Shown here in pieces: positions 18,577-27,324 of a stretch of 64,000 nucleotides of DNA. A program made the position numbers and the translations under genes. The DNA is from Rhizobium sp. CIAT894 (lineage in GTDB: Bacteria > Pseudomonadota > Alphaproteobacteria > Rhizobiales > Rhizobiaceae), in the NCBI RefSeq assembly GCF_000172795.2, contig NZ_CP020952.1, forward strand, positions 496,001 to 560,000, read 5' to 3'. The notes under the pieces are model-generated. The model did no database searches, was not told where the DNA came from, and saw nothing but the letters and a program-made list of their open reading frames with translations. Position 1 is the first letter of the stretch. Every line of letters starts with the position of its first letter.

Positions 18577-19587
18577 GTGCGCTCTCGAAGCCGCCGCGCG
18601 ATGCTGCGACGGCGTCTGCCCGAAGGTGCGCTTGAAGGTTCTCGTGAACTGCGAGGCGTTTTCAAAGCCGACATCGAGCGCGATCTCGATCAGCGGCGCC
18701 TTCGACTGCACAAGGATCGATTTCGCCCGCTCCATGCGAACACGATTATAGGCCTTGGCCGGAGACATTCCCGTCTTTTCGATAAATATCCTCTCCAACT
18801 GCCGCCTGGAAAGACCCACCATGGCGGCAAGCTTCTCGATCGGCATGCTGCCGTCGACGAACTGTTCCATCGTGATCATCGCCGCCTTGACGCGGGCGTC
18901 GCCATAATCGTCGTACAGCGGGCGTCGAGGCTGGATATCCGCCGGAGTTCGGGCCTTCTCGATCTGAAGCACTTCAAGCGCGTTCCGTTCGGCATCGCGG
19001 CTGATATATTTCCTGACCAGCAGCGCCGCCATGTCGGCCGAGCTGCTGCCGCCCGCGCAGGATCCGCGCTGACGATCGAGATTGAAAAGCCGATCGGAAC
19101 GGACACTGAGATCGGGAAACCGTTCGCGAAACTCCTTGTAATGCAGCCAGCTGACGCAGGAATCATGCCGTTTCATCAGGCCTGCCTCGGCAAGAATGAA
19201 GGAACCTGTGCAGACGCCGATCAGCGGCACCTTCTTGGCGTCCGCCTGCTTGAGAAAGGCGATGGTCTGCTGATCGACGGGCTCCGCCACCGTCAGCAGT
19301 CCGCCGACGACGGCGATATAGTCGAACTTCAACGGATCGAGGAAATCCGACGTTGGAGCAACCTGAACGCCGCAGCTCGAGGTGATGAGGTGCCGCGTGC
19401 TGCCGATCACCTGCCAGTCGGCAAGCACCCTTCCGGAGCGATCCTGTTGATCGCTCGCAAGCCGCAGCGTATCCACGAAGAGCGCGAAGGCCGATAGCGT
19501 AAACGATCGCGACAGCACGAATCCCACTTTGAGCCTGGCACCGGATTTCGCGACGCCGTCTCCCTGTCGATGCTGCTCCGGTCGCAT
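18574..19587 (-). CDS. GlxA-type AraC-family regulator (DJ-1/PfpI-like domain plus HTH)
   Basis: 337-residue regulator: an N-terminal class-I glutamine-amidotransferase-like domain (about 18-200, with IGVCTGSFILAEAGL) and a C-terminal AraC helix-turn-helix pair (about 235-330, with MPIEKLAAMVGLSRRQLER and IALDVGFENASQFTRTF). This architecture is shared by GbdR, CdhR, ArgR-like and SouR regulators of glycine betaine, carnitine, arginine and sarcosine catabolism, which fits the surrounding genes. ATG at 19587 has GAGGAG six bases upstream; longer in-frame starts exist. It is the last gene of a co-directional run and only 40 bases after the racemase-family gene. Confidence 0.9.
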   Translation of the reverse strand: MRPEQHRQGDGVAKSGARLKVGFVLSRSFTLSAFALFVDTLRLASDQQDRSGRVLADWQVIGSTRHLITSSCGVQVAPTSDFLDPLKFDYIAVVGGLLTVAEPVDQQTIAFLKQADAKKVPLIGVCTGSFILAEAGLMKRHDSCVSWLHYKEFRERFPDLSVRSDRLFNLDRQRGSCAGGSSSADMAALLVRKYISRDAERNALEVLQIEKARTPADIQPRRPLYDDYGDARVKAAMITMEQFVDGSMPIEKLAAMVGLSRRQLERIFIEKTGMSPAKAYNRVRMERAKSILVQSKAPLIEIALDVGFENASQFTRTFKRTFGQTPSQHRAAASRAH

Positions 19588-19627
19588 AGTCATCTCCTCG
19601 CCGTCTCTCAAACCTCGGAAAACGCGC

Positions 19628-20626
19628 TCATCGAATTTGAAAACCGTGTGCCAGCGGATCACGGTCGTCAACGAAAATGGTGTTGTGGCCGATGACCCGC
19701 GCCCAGCCGCCGATGCTTGGAAGGATCCCGCGATAGGATCCAATCCTTGCCTCGGCCTCGACCCGGCCCTCGAAAATGGTCCCGATCAGGCTTTCATGAC
19801 GGTATCTCGACCCGACGGCGAGCCGCCCCTTGCCATGGAGCTGGGCCATGCGCGCAGAGGTGCCGGTGCCGCCCGGCGACCGGTCGATGGCCTTGTCTCC
19901 GTAGAAAACCGCGCAGCGTCCGTCAGAGACGTCGTTCACGGGGCGGTCGCACCAGATCGCATGATGCACGCCTGATATTCTGGCGTCGTCGGGATGAACG
20001 GGATTGCAGACATCGGCAAGCGCCGATCTCAGCTTCTGGCTGCAGCCGACGATGTCGGAGGCGCTCATACCGTCGAGTCCACTCCAGTTCTCTTGCGGTT
20101 CGACGACCGCGTAATAATTGCCGCCATAGGAGATATCGACACGCAGACGGCCCATTCCGGGCACATCGACCTCGACATCGGCCTCATGGAGATAGCTCGC
20201 CACATTGTGGAGACGAACGGAATCGACATAACCGCCCTTCTCCTCATAGGTGACGTCGACCCTGCCGGCCGGCGTTTCGATCGCGACCCTTCCGGCTTCA
20301 CGCGGCTTGACCAGTCCCTCTTCGATCGCGGCAGTCACGGTGCCGATCGTGCCGGCGCCGCACATCGGCAGGCAGCCGCTGACCTCGATGAAAAGAACGG
20401 CGAAATCGCAGTCTTCCCGGTAGGGAGGGTAGATGATTGAGCCCGACATGATGTCATGCCCCCTCGGCTCGAACATCAGCGCCTTGCGGACCCAGTCGTG
20501 GTCGCGGACGAAGATTTCCCGACGTTCGCCCATTGGCGCGTGCGGAAGCAGCGGGCCGCCGCCGGCAACGAGACGGACAGGGTTGCCGCAGGTATGGGCA
20601 TCGATGCAGAAGAAGCTGTTTCTCAT
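19628..20626 (-). CDS. Proline racemase / hydroxyproline epimerase family protein with altered active site
   Basis: 332 residues with the diaminopimelate-epimerase-like fold of the proline racemase superfamily. The first catalytic Cys is present (Cys89 in MCGAG) but the neighbouring His of the usual MCGHG is Ala91, and the second catalytic Cys of DRSPCGTG is Gly252 (DRSPGGTG, confirmed in the DNA at 19871-19894). Racemases and 4-hydroxyproline 2-epimerases need two acid/base residues; 3-hydroxyproline dehydratases keep Cys plus Thr. Cys plus Gly fits neither, so a one-base reaction (dehydration, or an epimerase-like step on a betaine) or a non-catalytic role is possible. RBS AAGGA supports the start. 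It ends the importer operon. Confidence 0.85.
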   Translation of the reverse strand: MRNSFFCIDAHTCGNPVRLVAGGGPLLPHAPMGERREIFVRDHDWVRKALMFEPRGHDIMSGSIIYPPYREDCDFAVLFIEVSGCLPMCGAGTIGTVTAAIEEGLVKPREAGRVAIETPAGRVDVTYEEKGGYVDSVRLHNVASYLHEADVEVDVPGMGRLRVDISYGGNYYAVVEPQENWSGLDGMSASDIVGCSQKLRSALADVCNPVHPDDARISGVHHAIWCDRPVNDVSDGRCAVFYGDKAIDRSPGGTGTSARMAQLHGKGRLAVGSRYRHESLIGTIFEGRVEAEARIGSYRGILPSIGGWARVIGHNTIFVDDRDPLAHGFQIR

Positions 20627-20641
20627 TCCGTCATATCCTTC

Positions 20642-21493
20642 TCATCTCGCCTTCGGCAGCCTGCCGCGGTCGAGCAGACCGCGGGACAACCGGTCGAGCA
20701 GAAGGGCGACCGCGACGATCGCCAGGCCGGCCCTCAGGCCAAGCCCCATCTCCATGCGGGTCAGGCCACGCGTCACCTCGGCGCCCAGCCCGCCTGCACC
20801 GACGAGGCCGGCCAGCACCACCATGGCCAGCGACAGAAGAATGCACTGGTTGAGCCCGACCAGCAGCGTCTGCTTGGCCAGGGGGATTTCGATCTTCCAG
20901 AGGATCGAGCGCGGCGGCGCGCCGATGGCGCTGCCGAGTTCGATGAAGACCTTCGGCACCTGGTTGAAAGCCAGCGTCGTCAAACGCAGCATCGGCGGAA
21001 TGCCATAGACGATGGTGGCGATGATCGCCGGCACGCGCCCAAGGCTGAAAATCATCACCGCGGGAATGAGATAGACCCATGGCGGCACGGTCTGCATCAC
21101 GTCGAGGATCGGCCGAACCACCGCCTCCAGCGTCTTGTGGCGAGAGCACAGGACGCCGATCGGAAAGGCGATGAGCACCGAGATCATGACGGCGACGCTG
21201 ACCAGCGCAAGGGTCTGCATCGATGCCGTCCACAGCCCGACAAGCAAGCAGAAGCCGAGGCAAAGACCGGCAAGGATTGCGGCGCGCAGGCTGACGGCAA
21301 AGAATGCCAGCACGACGACGATCGCGATCAGCGCATAGGGCGGCACGAAGAGCAGCGCCGCCTCGATTGCCGAAAGCACCGTTTCCACCAGATAGCTGAT
21401 GGCCGCAAACAGCGGGTGAAGATTGGTATTGAGCCAATCGACCGATGGCGCCAGAAAGGCGCCGGGCGAAAACTGCAAGGTCGAAAGATTCAT
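20642..21493 (-). CDS. Glycine/proline betaine ABC importer, permease 2 (ProW type)
   Basis: 283-residue inner-membrane protein with about six to seven helices and the binding-protein-dependent permease signature (ELGSAIGAPPRSILWKIEIP, about 195-215). It overlaps the upstream permease gene by four bases (ATGA), so the two subunits are translated together and likely form a heterodimer with the ATPase encoded upstream. GGAGG-like RBS seven bases before ATG. Part of the OpuA/ProU superfamily that imports betaines as osmoprotectants or carbon sources. Confidence 0.92.
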   Translation of the reverse strand: MNLSTLQFSPGAFLAPSVDWLNTNLHPLFAAISYLVETVLSAIEAALLFVPPYALIAIVVVLAFFAVSLRAAILAGLCLGFCLLVGLWTASMQTLALVSVAVMISVLIAFPIGVLCSRHKTLEAVVRPILDVMQTVPPWVYLIPAVMIFSLGRVPAIIATIVYGIPPMLRLTTLAFNQVPKVFIELGSAIGAPPRSILWKIEIPLAKQTLLVGLNQCILLSLAMVVLAGLVGAGGLGAEVTRGLTRMEMGLGLRAGLAIVAVALLLDRLSRGLLDRGRLPKAR

Positions 21494-22338
21494 GCTTTCC
21501 TCCCTGTTCCCAAGCGAGCGGCACTCTGGGTTATCCGGTCAATCACCATGGTCAATACCACGATGGCGATCGCTCCATTGATTGAGGTGGCGATGTCGAG
21601 TGTCCTGATCGCGCCGTAGATGGTCTCTCCGAGCCCGCCGGAACCGACGATGCCGGCGATGACGACCATGCCGAAGGCCATCATCAGGCTCTGGTTGATG
21701 CCCGCCATGATGCTCGGCAGCGCAAAGGGAAGACGGATCTTGAAGAACATTTTTGCCGGCGTCATCCCGAGCGCCTCCCCGAGTTCGATGAATTCCTTGG
21801 GAGTCATGCGGATGCCGAGCGAGGTTAGGCGGATCGCCGGTGGCACGGCGACGATCACGGTCGCAATCAGCGCCGTCGCCGGCCCATAACCGAGCAGGGC
21901 GATCGCCGGCAGCAGATAGATATAGGGCGGCATCGTCTGGATCAGATCGAGGCCCGGCTCCATGAAACGATCGAGAGCAGTGAAAAAGCCGGCGGCGATA
22001 CCGATCGGGATGCCGATCGCCAAGGCGATCACGGTCGCGGTCAGGACAAGAGCGAGCGTGCTCATCGTCTCCGGCCAGAGCCCCATCGAAAAACAAAGCG
22101 CCAGCGCGACGCCGCTCACGAGGCCGAACCAGAGATTGACCGCCCGCCAGCCGATGAGCGCCACGACCAGGGCGATCACGTAGAAGGGCGGAAGCTGCAG
22201 GAGCCAGAGGATGCCGTCATAAAGCCCTTCGAGAACCTGTCTGATATAGTCGAAGAGGAACTCCCCGTTGTCGCTCACCCATTCGAGCGCTGCGTCCGTC
22301 CATTCGTCGAAAACATCGGTGAAGGCTGAACTATCCAT
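21490..22338 (-). CDS. Glycine/proline betaine ABC importer, permease 1 (ProW type)
   Basis: 282-residue permease with an N-terminal helix near 20-45, a central block of membrane helices and the coupling motif ELGEALGMTPAKMFFKIRLP (about 185-205). ATG at 22338 is placed nine bases after GGAGGTGA; a GTG at 22347 lies inside that ribosome binding site and is less likely. It is related to its neighbour permease but not close, pointing to an old duplication. Both lie downstream of the ATPase gene by 21 bases. Confidence 0.92.
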   Translation of the reverse strand: MDSSAFTDVFDEWTDAALEWVSDNGEFLFDYIRQVLEGLYDGILWLLQLPPFYVIALVVALIGWRAVNLWFGLVSGVALALCFSMGLWPETMSTLALVLTATVIALAIGIPIGIAAGFFTALDRFMEPGLDLIQTMPPYIYLLPAIALLGYGPATALIATVIVAVPPAIRLTSLGIRMTPKEFIELGEALGMTPAKMFFKIRLPFALPSIMAGINQSLMMAFGMVVIAGIVGSGGLGETIYGAIRTLDIATSINGAIAIVVLTMVIDRITQSAARLGTGRKA

Positions 22339-22359
22339 GTCAATCACCTCCAGTTGGGG

Positions 22360-23451
22360 TCACGCCGCCGTGAGATCGTGGGCGGAGGTCCCCTTGACAC
22401 CCATCAGCAGGCTGCGCGGCGTGACCACGCCGACGACCTGATCATTGTCGACGACGGCGATGGCGTCGCGCTCCGACTGCATCGTCAAAGAGATGAGCTC
22501 GTCGATATCGGCGTCCGGCGTCGTGCGCGCCAGCGAGGCAATGTCGAAGGTCGGCGCCCCTTGCTGGAATTCGGCGACACTGCGCATGACGGAATGCGCC
22601 TTGATCAGATGCAGGCGGGAGATGCCCGCGACGAATTCGGCGACGTAGGCGTCCGCCGGGTTGAGGATGATTTCCTCGGCCGTGCCGGTCTGGATGATGA
22701 CGCCGTCCTTCATGATCGCAATGCGGTCGCCGATGCGGATCGCCTCGTCGAGATCATGGGTGATGAAGACGGCGGACTTGCCGAGAGCTTTGGTCAGTTG
22801 GCGGAATTCATCCTGAAGCTGGCGCCGAATCAGCGGGTCGAGCGCGCTGAACGGCTCGTCCATCAGGATGATCTCGGGATCGGAGGCGAGCGCCCGGGCA
22901 AGCCCGACGCGTTGCTGCATGCCGCCGGAAAGCTCACTGGGATAACGGCTCAGCCAGTCGGCAAGGCCGACCTTCTCGAGCGCGGCGGCAGCGGTCTTGT
23001 TCCGCTCCGCCTTCGCAATGCCCTGGACCTCGAGGCCGAAGGCCGCATTTTCGAGGACGGTGCGATGCGGCAGGAGAGCGACGCTCTGAAACACCATGCC
23101 GATATTCTTGGCGCGCATCTGCCTGAGATCGACCGGCGACAGGCTGGCGAGATCGCGTCCCTTGACCAGGACCTTGCCGGAGTTCGGCGTGATCAGCTTG
23201 TTGAGAAGGCGGATGAGCGTCGATTTTCCGCTTCCCGACAGTCCCATGATACAGAAGATTTCGCCGCGCCGGACTTCGATGCTCGCGTCGGAGACGCCGA
23301 CGACGCAGTTGAATTGCTTGAGGACCTCTGTCTTGCCGAGGCCTCGCTCCTTGATCGATTTCATCGCGGCGGCGGATTTGCCTCCGAAGACCTTCCAGAG
23401 GGATTGGCAGTCGATCAGGACATCCGTGGCATCGATATTGGCGGTTTTCAT
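22360..23451 (-). CDS. Glycine/proline betaine ABC importer, ATPase (ProV type) with C-terminal CBS-like region
   Basis: 363-residue ATPase: Walker A GLSGSGKST, signature LSGGMQQRVGLARAL, Walker B EIILMDEPFSALD, H-loop FITHD. The 100 residues after the ATPase core (from about 265, ending in a VDNDQVVGVVTPRSLL stretch) look like CBS-type regulatory sequence, as in ProV/OpuAA where it senses ionic strength or nucleotides. RBS AAGGGGA lies eight bases before the ATG. It follows the binding-protein gene across an 84-base gap that contains a strong hairpin. Confidence 0.93.
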   Translation of the reverse strand: MKTANIDATDVLIDCQSLWKVFGGKSAAAMKSIKERGLGKTEVLKQFNCVVGVSDASIEVRRGEIFCIMGLSGSGKSTLIRLLNKLITPNSGKVLVKGRDLASLSPVDLRQMRAKNIGMVFQSVALLPHRTVLENAAFGLEVQGIAKAERNKTAAAALEKVGLADWLSRYPSELSGGMQQRVGLARALASDPEIILMDEPFSALDPLIRRQLQDEFRQLTKALGKSAVFITHDLDEAIRIGDRIAIMKDGVIIQTGTAEEIILNPADAYVAEFVAGISRLHLIKAHSVMRSVAEFQQGAPTFDIASLARTTPDADIDELISLTMQSERDAIAVVDNDQVVGVVTPRSLLMGVKGTSAHDLTAA

Positions 23452-23500
23452 AGCGATCCCCTTTGAGCCAATGGCGCTGGCTTCTTCATTCGGTTTGAAG

Positions 23501-23528
23501 GTGGCCGCCCGACGGATCGGGCGGCCAC
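23501..23528 (-). other. Strong hairpin between binding-protein and ATPase genes
   Basis: Perfect 12-bp stem GTGGCCGCCCGA / TCGGGCGGCCAC with a 4-base loop, 7 bases after the stop codon of the binding-protein gene. No T-run follows, so it is more likely a partial terminator or an RNA-stabilising hairpin that raises binding-protein levels over downstream subunits. Confidence 0.6.
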
Positions 23529-23535
23529 GATGCGA

Positions 23536-24387
23536 TTACTTCTTCTTGATGTTTTCCCAGCGCTTGATCAGGTCGGCATGGCTGCCGATCCAATCCTGCA
23601 CAGCCTGGTCCATGGTCTTGCCGTCCTTGACTTCGCCGTTGATGGTCGTGATGTCGGCAATCGGCACGTAGACGCTGGCCATGACTTCGCGGGCATGCGG
23701 ATATTCTTCGGAGAAGCCCTTATGGCCGATCCAGTAGTAGCTCTGCGGCGGCGGGAAGACGCCCTTCGGATCCTTGAGGTACTTGACCTCGTACTTCTGG
23801 ACCATCCACGACGGCTCCCAGATCGTGACCGCGATCCATTCCTGGCGATCGTAGGCAGACTTCAGCGCCGCCGTCATCGCGGCGGTGCTGCCTTCGACGA
23901 GCTGGAGTTTCAGGCCGTAATCCTTGACCGCATTCGCAGTATCGCGCATCAGGCCGGCGCCCGGTTCAATGCCGATGATCTTGCCGCCGAACTTATCGGC
24001 GTTTTCATTGAGCTGTTCGAGCGAGTCGATCGGAACGTATTTCGGAACGGCGACGCCCTGATAGAGGCCGTGCGAAACCGGAGAGATCTTCTCGAGACGG
24101 TTCTTGTTCTTGTCCCAATAATCCTGGGCCACGTAGTCGGTCTGCGAGGTCAGAGCCTGGATATCGCCCTTGGCAAGAGCGGCATAGGCGATGCCCCATT
24201 CGGAGAACTCGGTCACCTTCACGGTGTAGCCTGCGTCTTCGAGAACCTTCTTGGTGATGCCGGTGATGGGCGTCAGGTCTTCCCACGCCATCGTGCCCAG
24301 ATTGATGGTCTTTTCTTCCGCGCGGGCAGGCAGGATACTCATCCCGATCACCGCAGCGGCGCAAAGCGCCTTCCACAAAGTCTTCAT
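23536..24387 (-). CDS. Glycine/proline betaine ABC importer, periplasmic binding protein (OpuAC/ProX type)
   Basis: 283 residues with a Sec signal peptide (MKTLWKALCAAAVIGMSILP, cleavage likely after ARA at 23). The mature protein has the type II binding-protein outline and aromatic residues typical of a quaternary-ammonium cage (MAWEDLTP, TIWEPSWMVQKY, YYWIGHKG). The exact ligand cannot be read. AGGAG lies nine bases before the ATG. It sits between the FAD enzyme gene (76 bases upstream) and the ATPase gene in one co-directional run. Confidence 0.92.
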   Translation of the reverse strand: MKTLWKALCAAAVIGMSILPARAEEKTINLGTMAWEDLTPITGITKKVLEDAGYTVKVTEFSEWGIAYAALAKGDIQALTSQTDYVAQDYWDKNKNRLEKISPVSHGLYQGVAVPKYVPIDSLEQLNENADKFGGKIIGIEPGAGLMRDTANAVKDYGLKLQLVEGSTAAMTAALKSAYDRQEWIAVTIWEPSWMVQKYEVKYLKDPKGVFPPPQSYYWIGHKGFSEEYPHAREVMASVYVPIADITTINGEVKDGKTMDQAVQDWIGSHADLIKRWENIKKK

Positions 24388-24463
24388 TGTTCTTACTCCT
24401 GGTTTTCGTTCCCATTCTCATTGAAGTCTGCGGGCGGCAGTCTTCACATTGCGCGGCGACGGA

Positions 24464-25810
24464 TCATCCCTCGCGACCTGCACGCAACTCCTGCAAACGG
24501 ATCACCGCATTGATGCCCAGCCATGCGAACGGCTCGGGGGGGATCTTCGACGGTCCGGCGTGATCCATATATTCTTCGAGATGCCGGGAGGTGGTCCCGG
24601 TAGCCAGTTCGGCCGCCATCATACCGGCAAGCGTGCTCTTGACGGTTCCCAGTCCGTTCTCGCAGCACGCGGAGTAAAGTCCTTCTTCGACTTCGCCGAA
24701 GGCGGGCACATGGTTCAGGCTGAGGCATATGCGCCCGGCCCAGCTATGCTCGAACGGGATGCCCTTGAGGCCGGGGAAACGTGCATCCAGCGAGCGCCGA
24801 TGTTCCTCGGCCATTGCCCGTAGCCGACGCTCGGTCAACGCTATGGTCGTGTCATAGGTCCATCGCGTTCTGAGCACGATGCGCGACTGACCGCCTGATG
24901 TGATCTTGCGAACGGTCGCCCCCATGGCGTCCGCCGGAAGCAGCGCCCATCTGTCGCGGCCACTGGCCTTGCGTCCGAGGTCTTCCGCCGCGAAGGGAGC
25001 AGTCATCGAGGCATAGCCATAGAAGTGCATCAGACGGCGGCGGTAGTACCCGAAGTCGTTGATATGACCGTTGACGCCCACGATCACCTTGGATGCGGTT
25101 ACCGTGCCCTGCGGAGAAGCCGCCGTCCAGGTTCCGTTTTCGCGCTTCAGTGAAGTAACCGGCGAGTGTTCGAAAATGTCGACCTTGCCCGAGAGCCCGG
25201 CAGCAATCGCGCGGATATAATCGGCAGGCTGGATCAGAACGGCACCCGGCGTAAAGACGCCGCCGAAGTAATAATCCGATCCCGTGATCTCGCGCATCTC
25301 CGCCGCATCGAGGAAACTATGCTTCTCGCCGGCGCCCTTCAGTGACTCGCCGAAGCTCCGGTTCAGCTTCATGCCCCGTTCCGTGGCCGCCGCATTGATC
25401 TTCCCCGCGGGATCGAATGTCTCCCGCGACATGCAGTATTCCTCCGCGGCTTGTGCGGCAAAAGCGATCGCGGAGCGGTTTTGCGCCATCTCCAAGCGGG
25501 TCGCATCCACCTCTCCGCTCGAATATTCGCCGCCCGCCAGATTATGCGGGACGTCGATCATGAAGCCGGAGTTCCGGCCGGACGTGCCTTTGCCGACCTC
25601 GCTCGCATCGAGGACGACAATCTTGTCGTCCGGTCGAAGCTGGAGGAGACGGCGGGCCGTAGAGAGGCCCGCAAAGCCGGCGCCGACAATCAGCCAGTCT
25701 GCAGTAACGTTGCCTTCCAGGCTTCGGACCGGGAACGAACGCTTGCTGATCGCCTCCCAGCCCGAGATGCCATTCTCAACCGGCAGACGTTTGACCGGTC
25801 TCGTGATCAT
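24464..25810 (-). CDS. FAD-dependent amine/amino-acid oxidoreductase (DAO family)
   Basis: 448 residues with an N-terminal dinucleotide-binding motif (DWLIVGAGFAGLSTARRLLQ, about 38-57), the SGRNSGF flavin loop, and a C-terminal FAD-anchoring segment (ENGLGTVKSTLAGM). It resembles gamma-glutamylputrescine oxidase and D-amino acid or sarcosine-type dehydrogenases; which is not clear. In the operon it follows an ALDH (4-base ATGA overlap) and a DapA-family gene, as in 4-hydroxyproline catabolism where an FAD enzyme oxidises cis-4-hydroxy-D-proline. It would act in the cytoplasm on an imported amine or imino acid. Confidence 0.85.
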   Translation of the reverse strand: MITRPVKRLPVENGISGWEAISKRSFPVRSLEGNVTADWLIVGAGFAGLSTARRLLQLRPDDKIVVLDASEVGKGTSGRNSGFMIDVPHNLAGGEYSSGEVDATRLEMAQNRSAIAFAAQAAEEYCMSRETFDPAGKINAAATERGMKLNRSFGESLKGAGEKHSFLDAAEMREITGSDYYFGGVFTPGAVLIQPADYIRAIAAGLSGKVDIFEHSPVTSLKRENGTWTAASPQGTVTASKVIVGVNGHINDFGYYRRRLMHFYGYASMTAPFAAEDLGRKASGRDRWALLPADAMGATVRKITSGGQSRIVLRTRWTYDTTIALTERRLRAMAEEHRRSLDARFPGLKGIPFEHSWAGRICLSLNHVPAFGEVEEGLYSACCENGLGTVKSTLAGMMAAELATGTTSRHLEEYMDHAGPSKIPPEPFAWLGINAVIRLQELRAGREG

Positions 25811-27324
25811 CGGATCGTCTCGTCGATCGACCGCTCCGAGATATCGATCCAGATGGTCTTGAGCTCGCAGTAATTGTCGTGGGCGAAGACCGACTTGTCG
25901 CGGCCGCCGAAACCGGACTCCTTGTAGCCGCCGAACGGGGTCGAGGCATCGCCCTCGCCGAAGCAGTTGACGGTGACGAGGCCGGCGCGGATGTCGCGGG
26001 ACAGCCGGATCGCATTGCGCAGACTGCCGGTATAGATCGACGCGGTCAGGCCGTAATTGGTGTCGTTGGCAAGTGCGGTGGCCTCGGCCAGGTTTTCGAA
26101 GGTCGTGACAGAAAGGATCGGTCCGAAAATTTCCTCCTGGAACAGCCGGCTCTTCGGCGTGACGCCGTCGACCACCGTCGGCTCGATGAAGGCCCCTTCA
26201 AAAGTTTCGCCGCCATGGGCGAGCGAGAGTTTTTCGGTCTTCACGTCATCGAGGAAGGATTTCACCTTCTCGAAATGGCTCTTGCTGACCAGTGCACCGA
26301 TGCGGTTTTCCGGGTTCAACGGGTCACCCGTCTTCCATTCGCGCATATAGGCGCCGATACGCTGCAGCAGTTCGTCCTTGATGCTGGCATGGACGATCAG
26401 GCGCGACGTGGCCGAGCAGTTCTCGCCCATGTTCCAGAAGGCGCCGTTGACCACCTGCTCGGCGACGAGATCGAGGTCTTCGGCATCCGCCAACACCACC
26501 GCCGGGTTCTTGCCGCCGCATTCGAGCACGACCTTCTTGAGGTTCGAGTCCGCGGCGTAACGCAGGAAGCGGCGGCCGGTCGGCGTCGATCCGGTGAAGG
26601 CCACCATATCGACGTCCATGTGCAGGCCGATCGGTTCGCCGACCTCCCGGCCGGAGCCGGTAACAACGTTGAACACACCGGCCGGAATACCGGCTTCATG
26701 GGCAAGCTCGGCGACGCGCAGCGTCGTGAGCGTCGTTTCCTGCGCCGGCTTGACGATGACCGAGCAGCCGGCGGCGAGCGCCGGGCCGATCTTCCAGGCC
26801 AGCATCAGCAGCGGGAAGTTCCACGGCAAAACGCAGCCAACGACGCCGATCGGCTCGCGCACCACCATGGCCAACGCATTGGCGCCGACATTGTTGGTGT
26901 TGTCGTAGATTTTGTCGATAAGCTCGGCATGCCAGCGGATCGTATGAATGGTATCGGGAACGTCGACCGTCTGGCATTCGCGCACCGGCTTGCCGCTGTC
27001 GAGGCTTTCCAGGACAGCGAGTTCGTGCCTGTTCTGCTCCATCAGCTTGGCGAGCTTCAGCAGCACTTCCTTGCGCTCGCCCGGCGAGCGCAGCCGCCAG
27101 CGTCCGTCATCGAACGCATCCTTCGCCTTCTGCACCGCAAAGTCGACGTCGCTGGAATCGCAGGCTGCGATTTCGGCAAGGACCTCGCCTGTCGCAGGGT
27201 TCGTGGTGGTGAAAGTCTTGCCGGAATTTGCCGGACGAAATGCGCCGTCGATGAAGGCGTTCGTCGGAAACTGAAGTTCGGCGGCGATCGCCTTATATTC
27301 GGCGGCGGTCAAGGGTTCATGCAT
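25807..27324 (-). CDS. NAD(P)-dependent aldehyde dehydrogenase
   Basis: 505-residue ALDH with Asn in LPWNFPL, the general base Glu in LECGGKNP and the nucleophile Cys in NMGENCSAT. It is closest in feel to PuuC/betaine-aldehyde-type enzymes acting on amino-aldehydes. It overlaps the DapA-family gene by 8 bases and the FAD gene by 4, so translation is coupled. In a hydroxyproline-like scheme it would oxidise 2-oxoglutarate semialdehyde to 2-oxoglutarate; alternatively it would oxidise the aldehyde made by the FAD enzyme from an amine. Confidence 0.9.
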   Translation of the reverse strand: MHEPLTAAEYKAIAAELQFPTNAFIDGAFRPANSGKTFTTTNPATGEVLAEIAACDSSDVDFAVQKAKDAFDDGRWRLRSPGERKEVLLKLAKLMEQNRHELAVLESLDSGKPVRECQTVDVPDTIHTIRWHAELIDKIYDNTNNVGANALAMVVREPIGVVGCVLPWNFPLLMLAWKIGPALAAGCSVIVKPAQETTLTTLRVAELAHEAGIPAGVFNVVTGSGREVGEPIGLHMDVDMVAFTGSTPTGRRFLRYAADSNLKKVVLECGGKNPAVVLADAEDLDLVAEQVVNGAFWNMGENCSATSRLIVHASIKDELLQRIGAYMREWKTGDPLNPENRIGALVSKSHFEKVKSFLDDVKTEKLSLAHGGETFEGAFIEPTVVDGVTPKSRLFQEEIFGPILSVTTFENLAEATALANDTNYGLTASIYTGSLRNAIRLSRDIRAGLVTVNCFGEGDASTPFGGYKESGFGGRDKSVFAHDNYCELKTIWIDISERSIDETIR

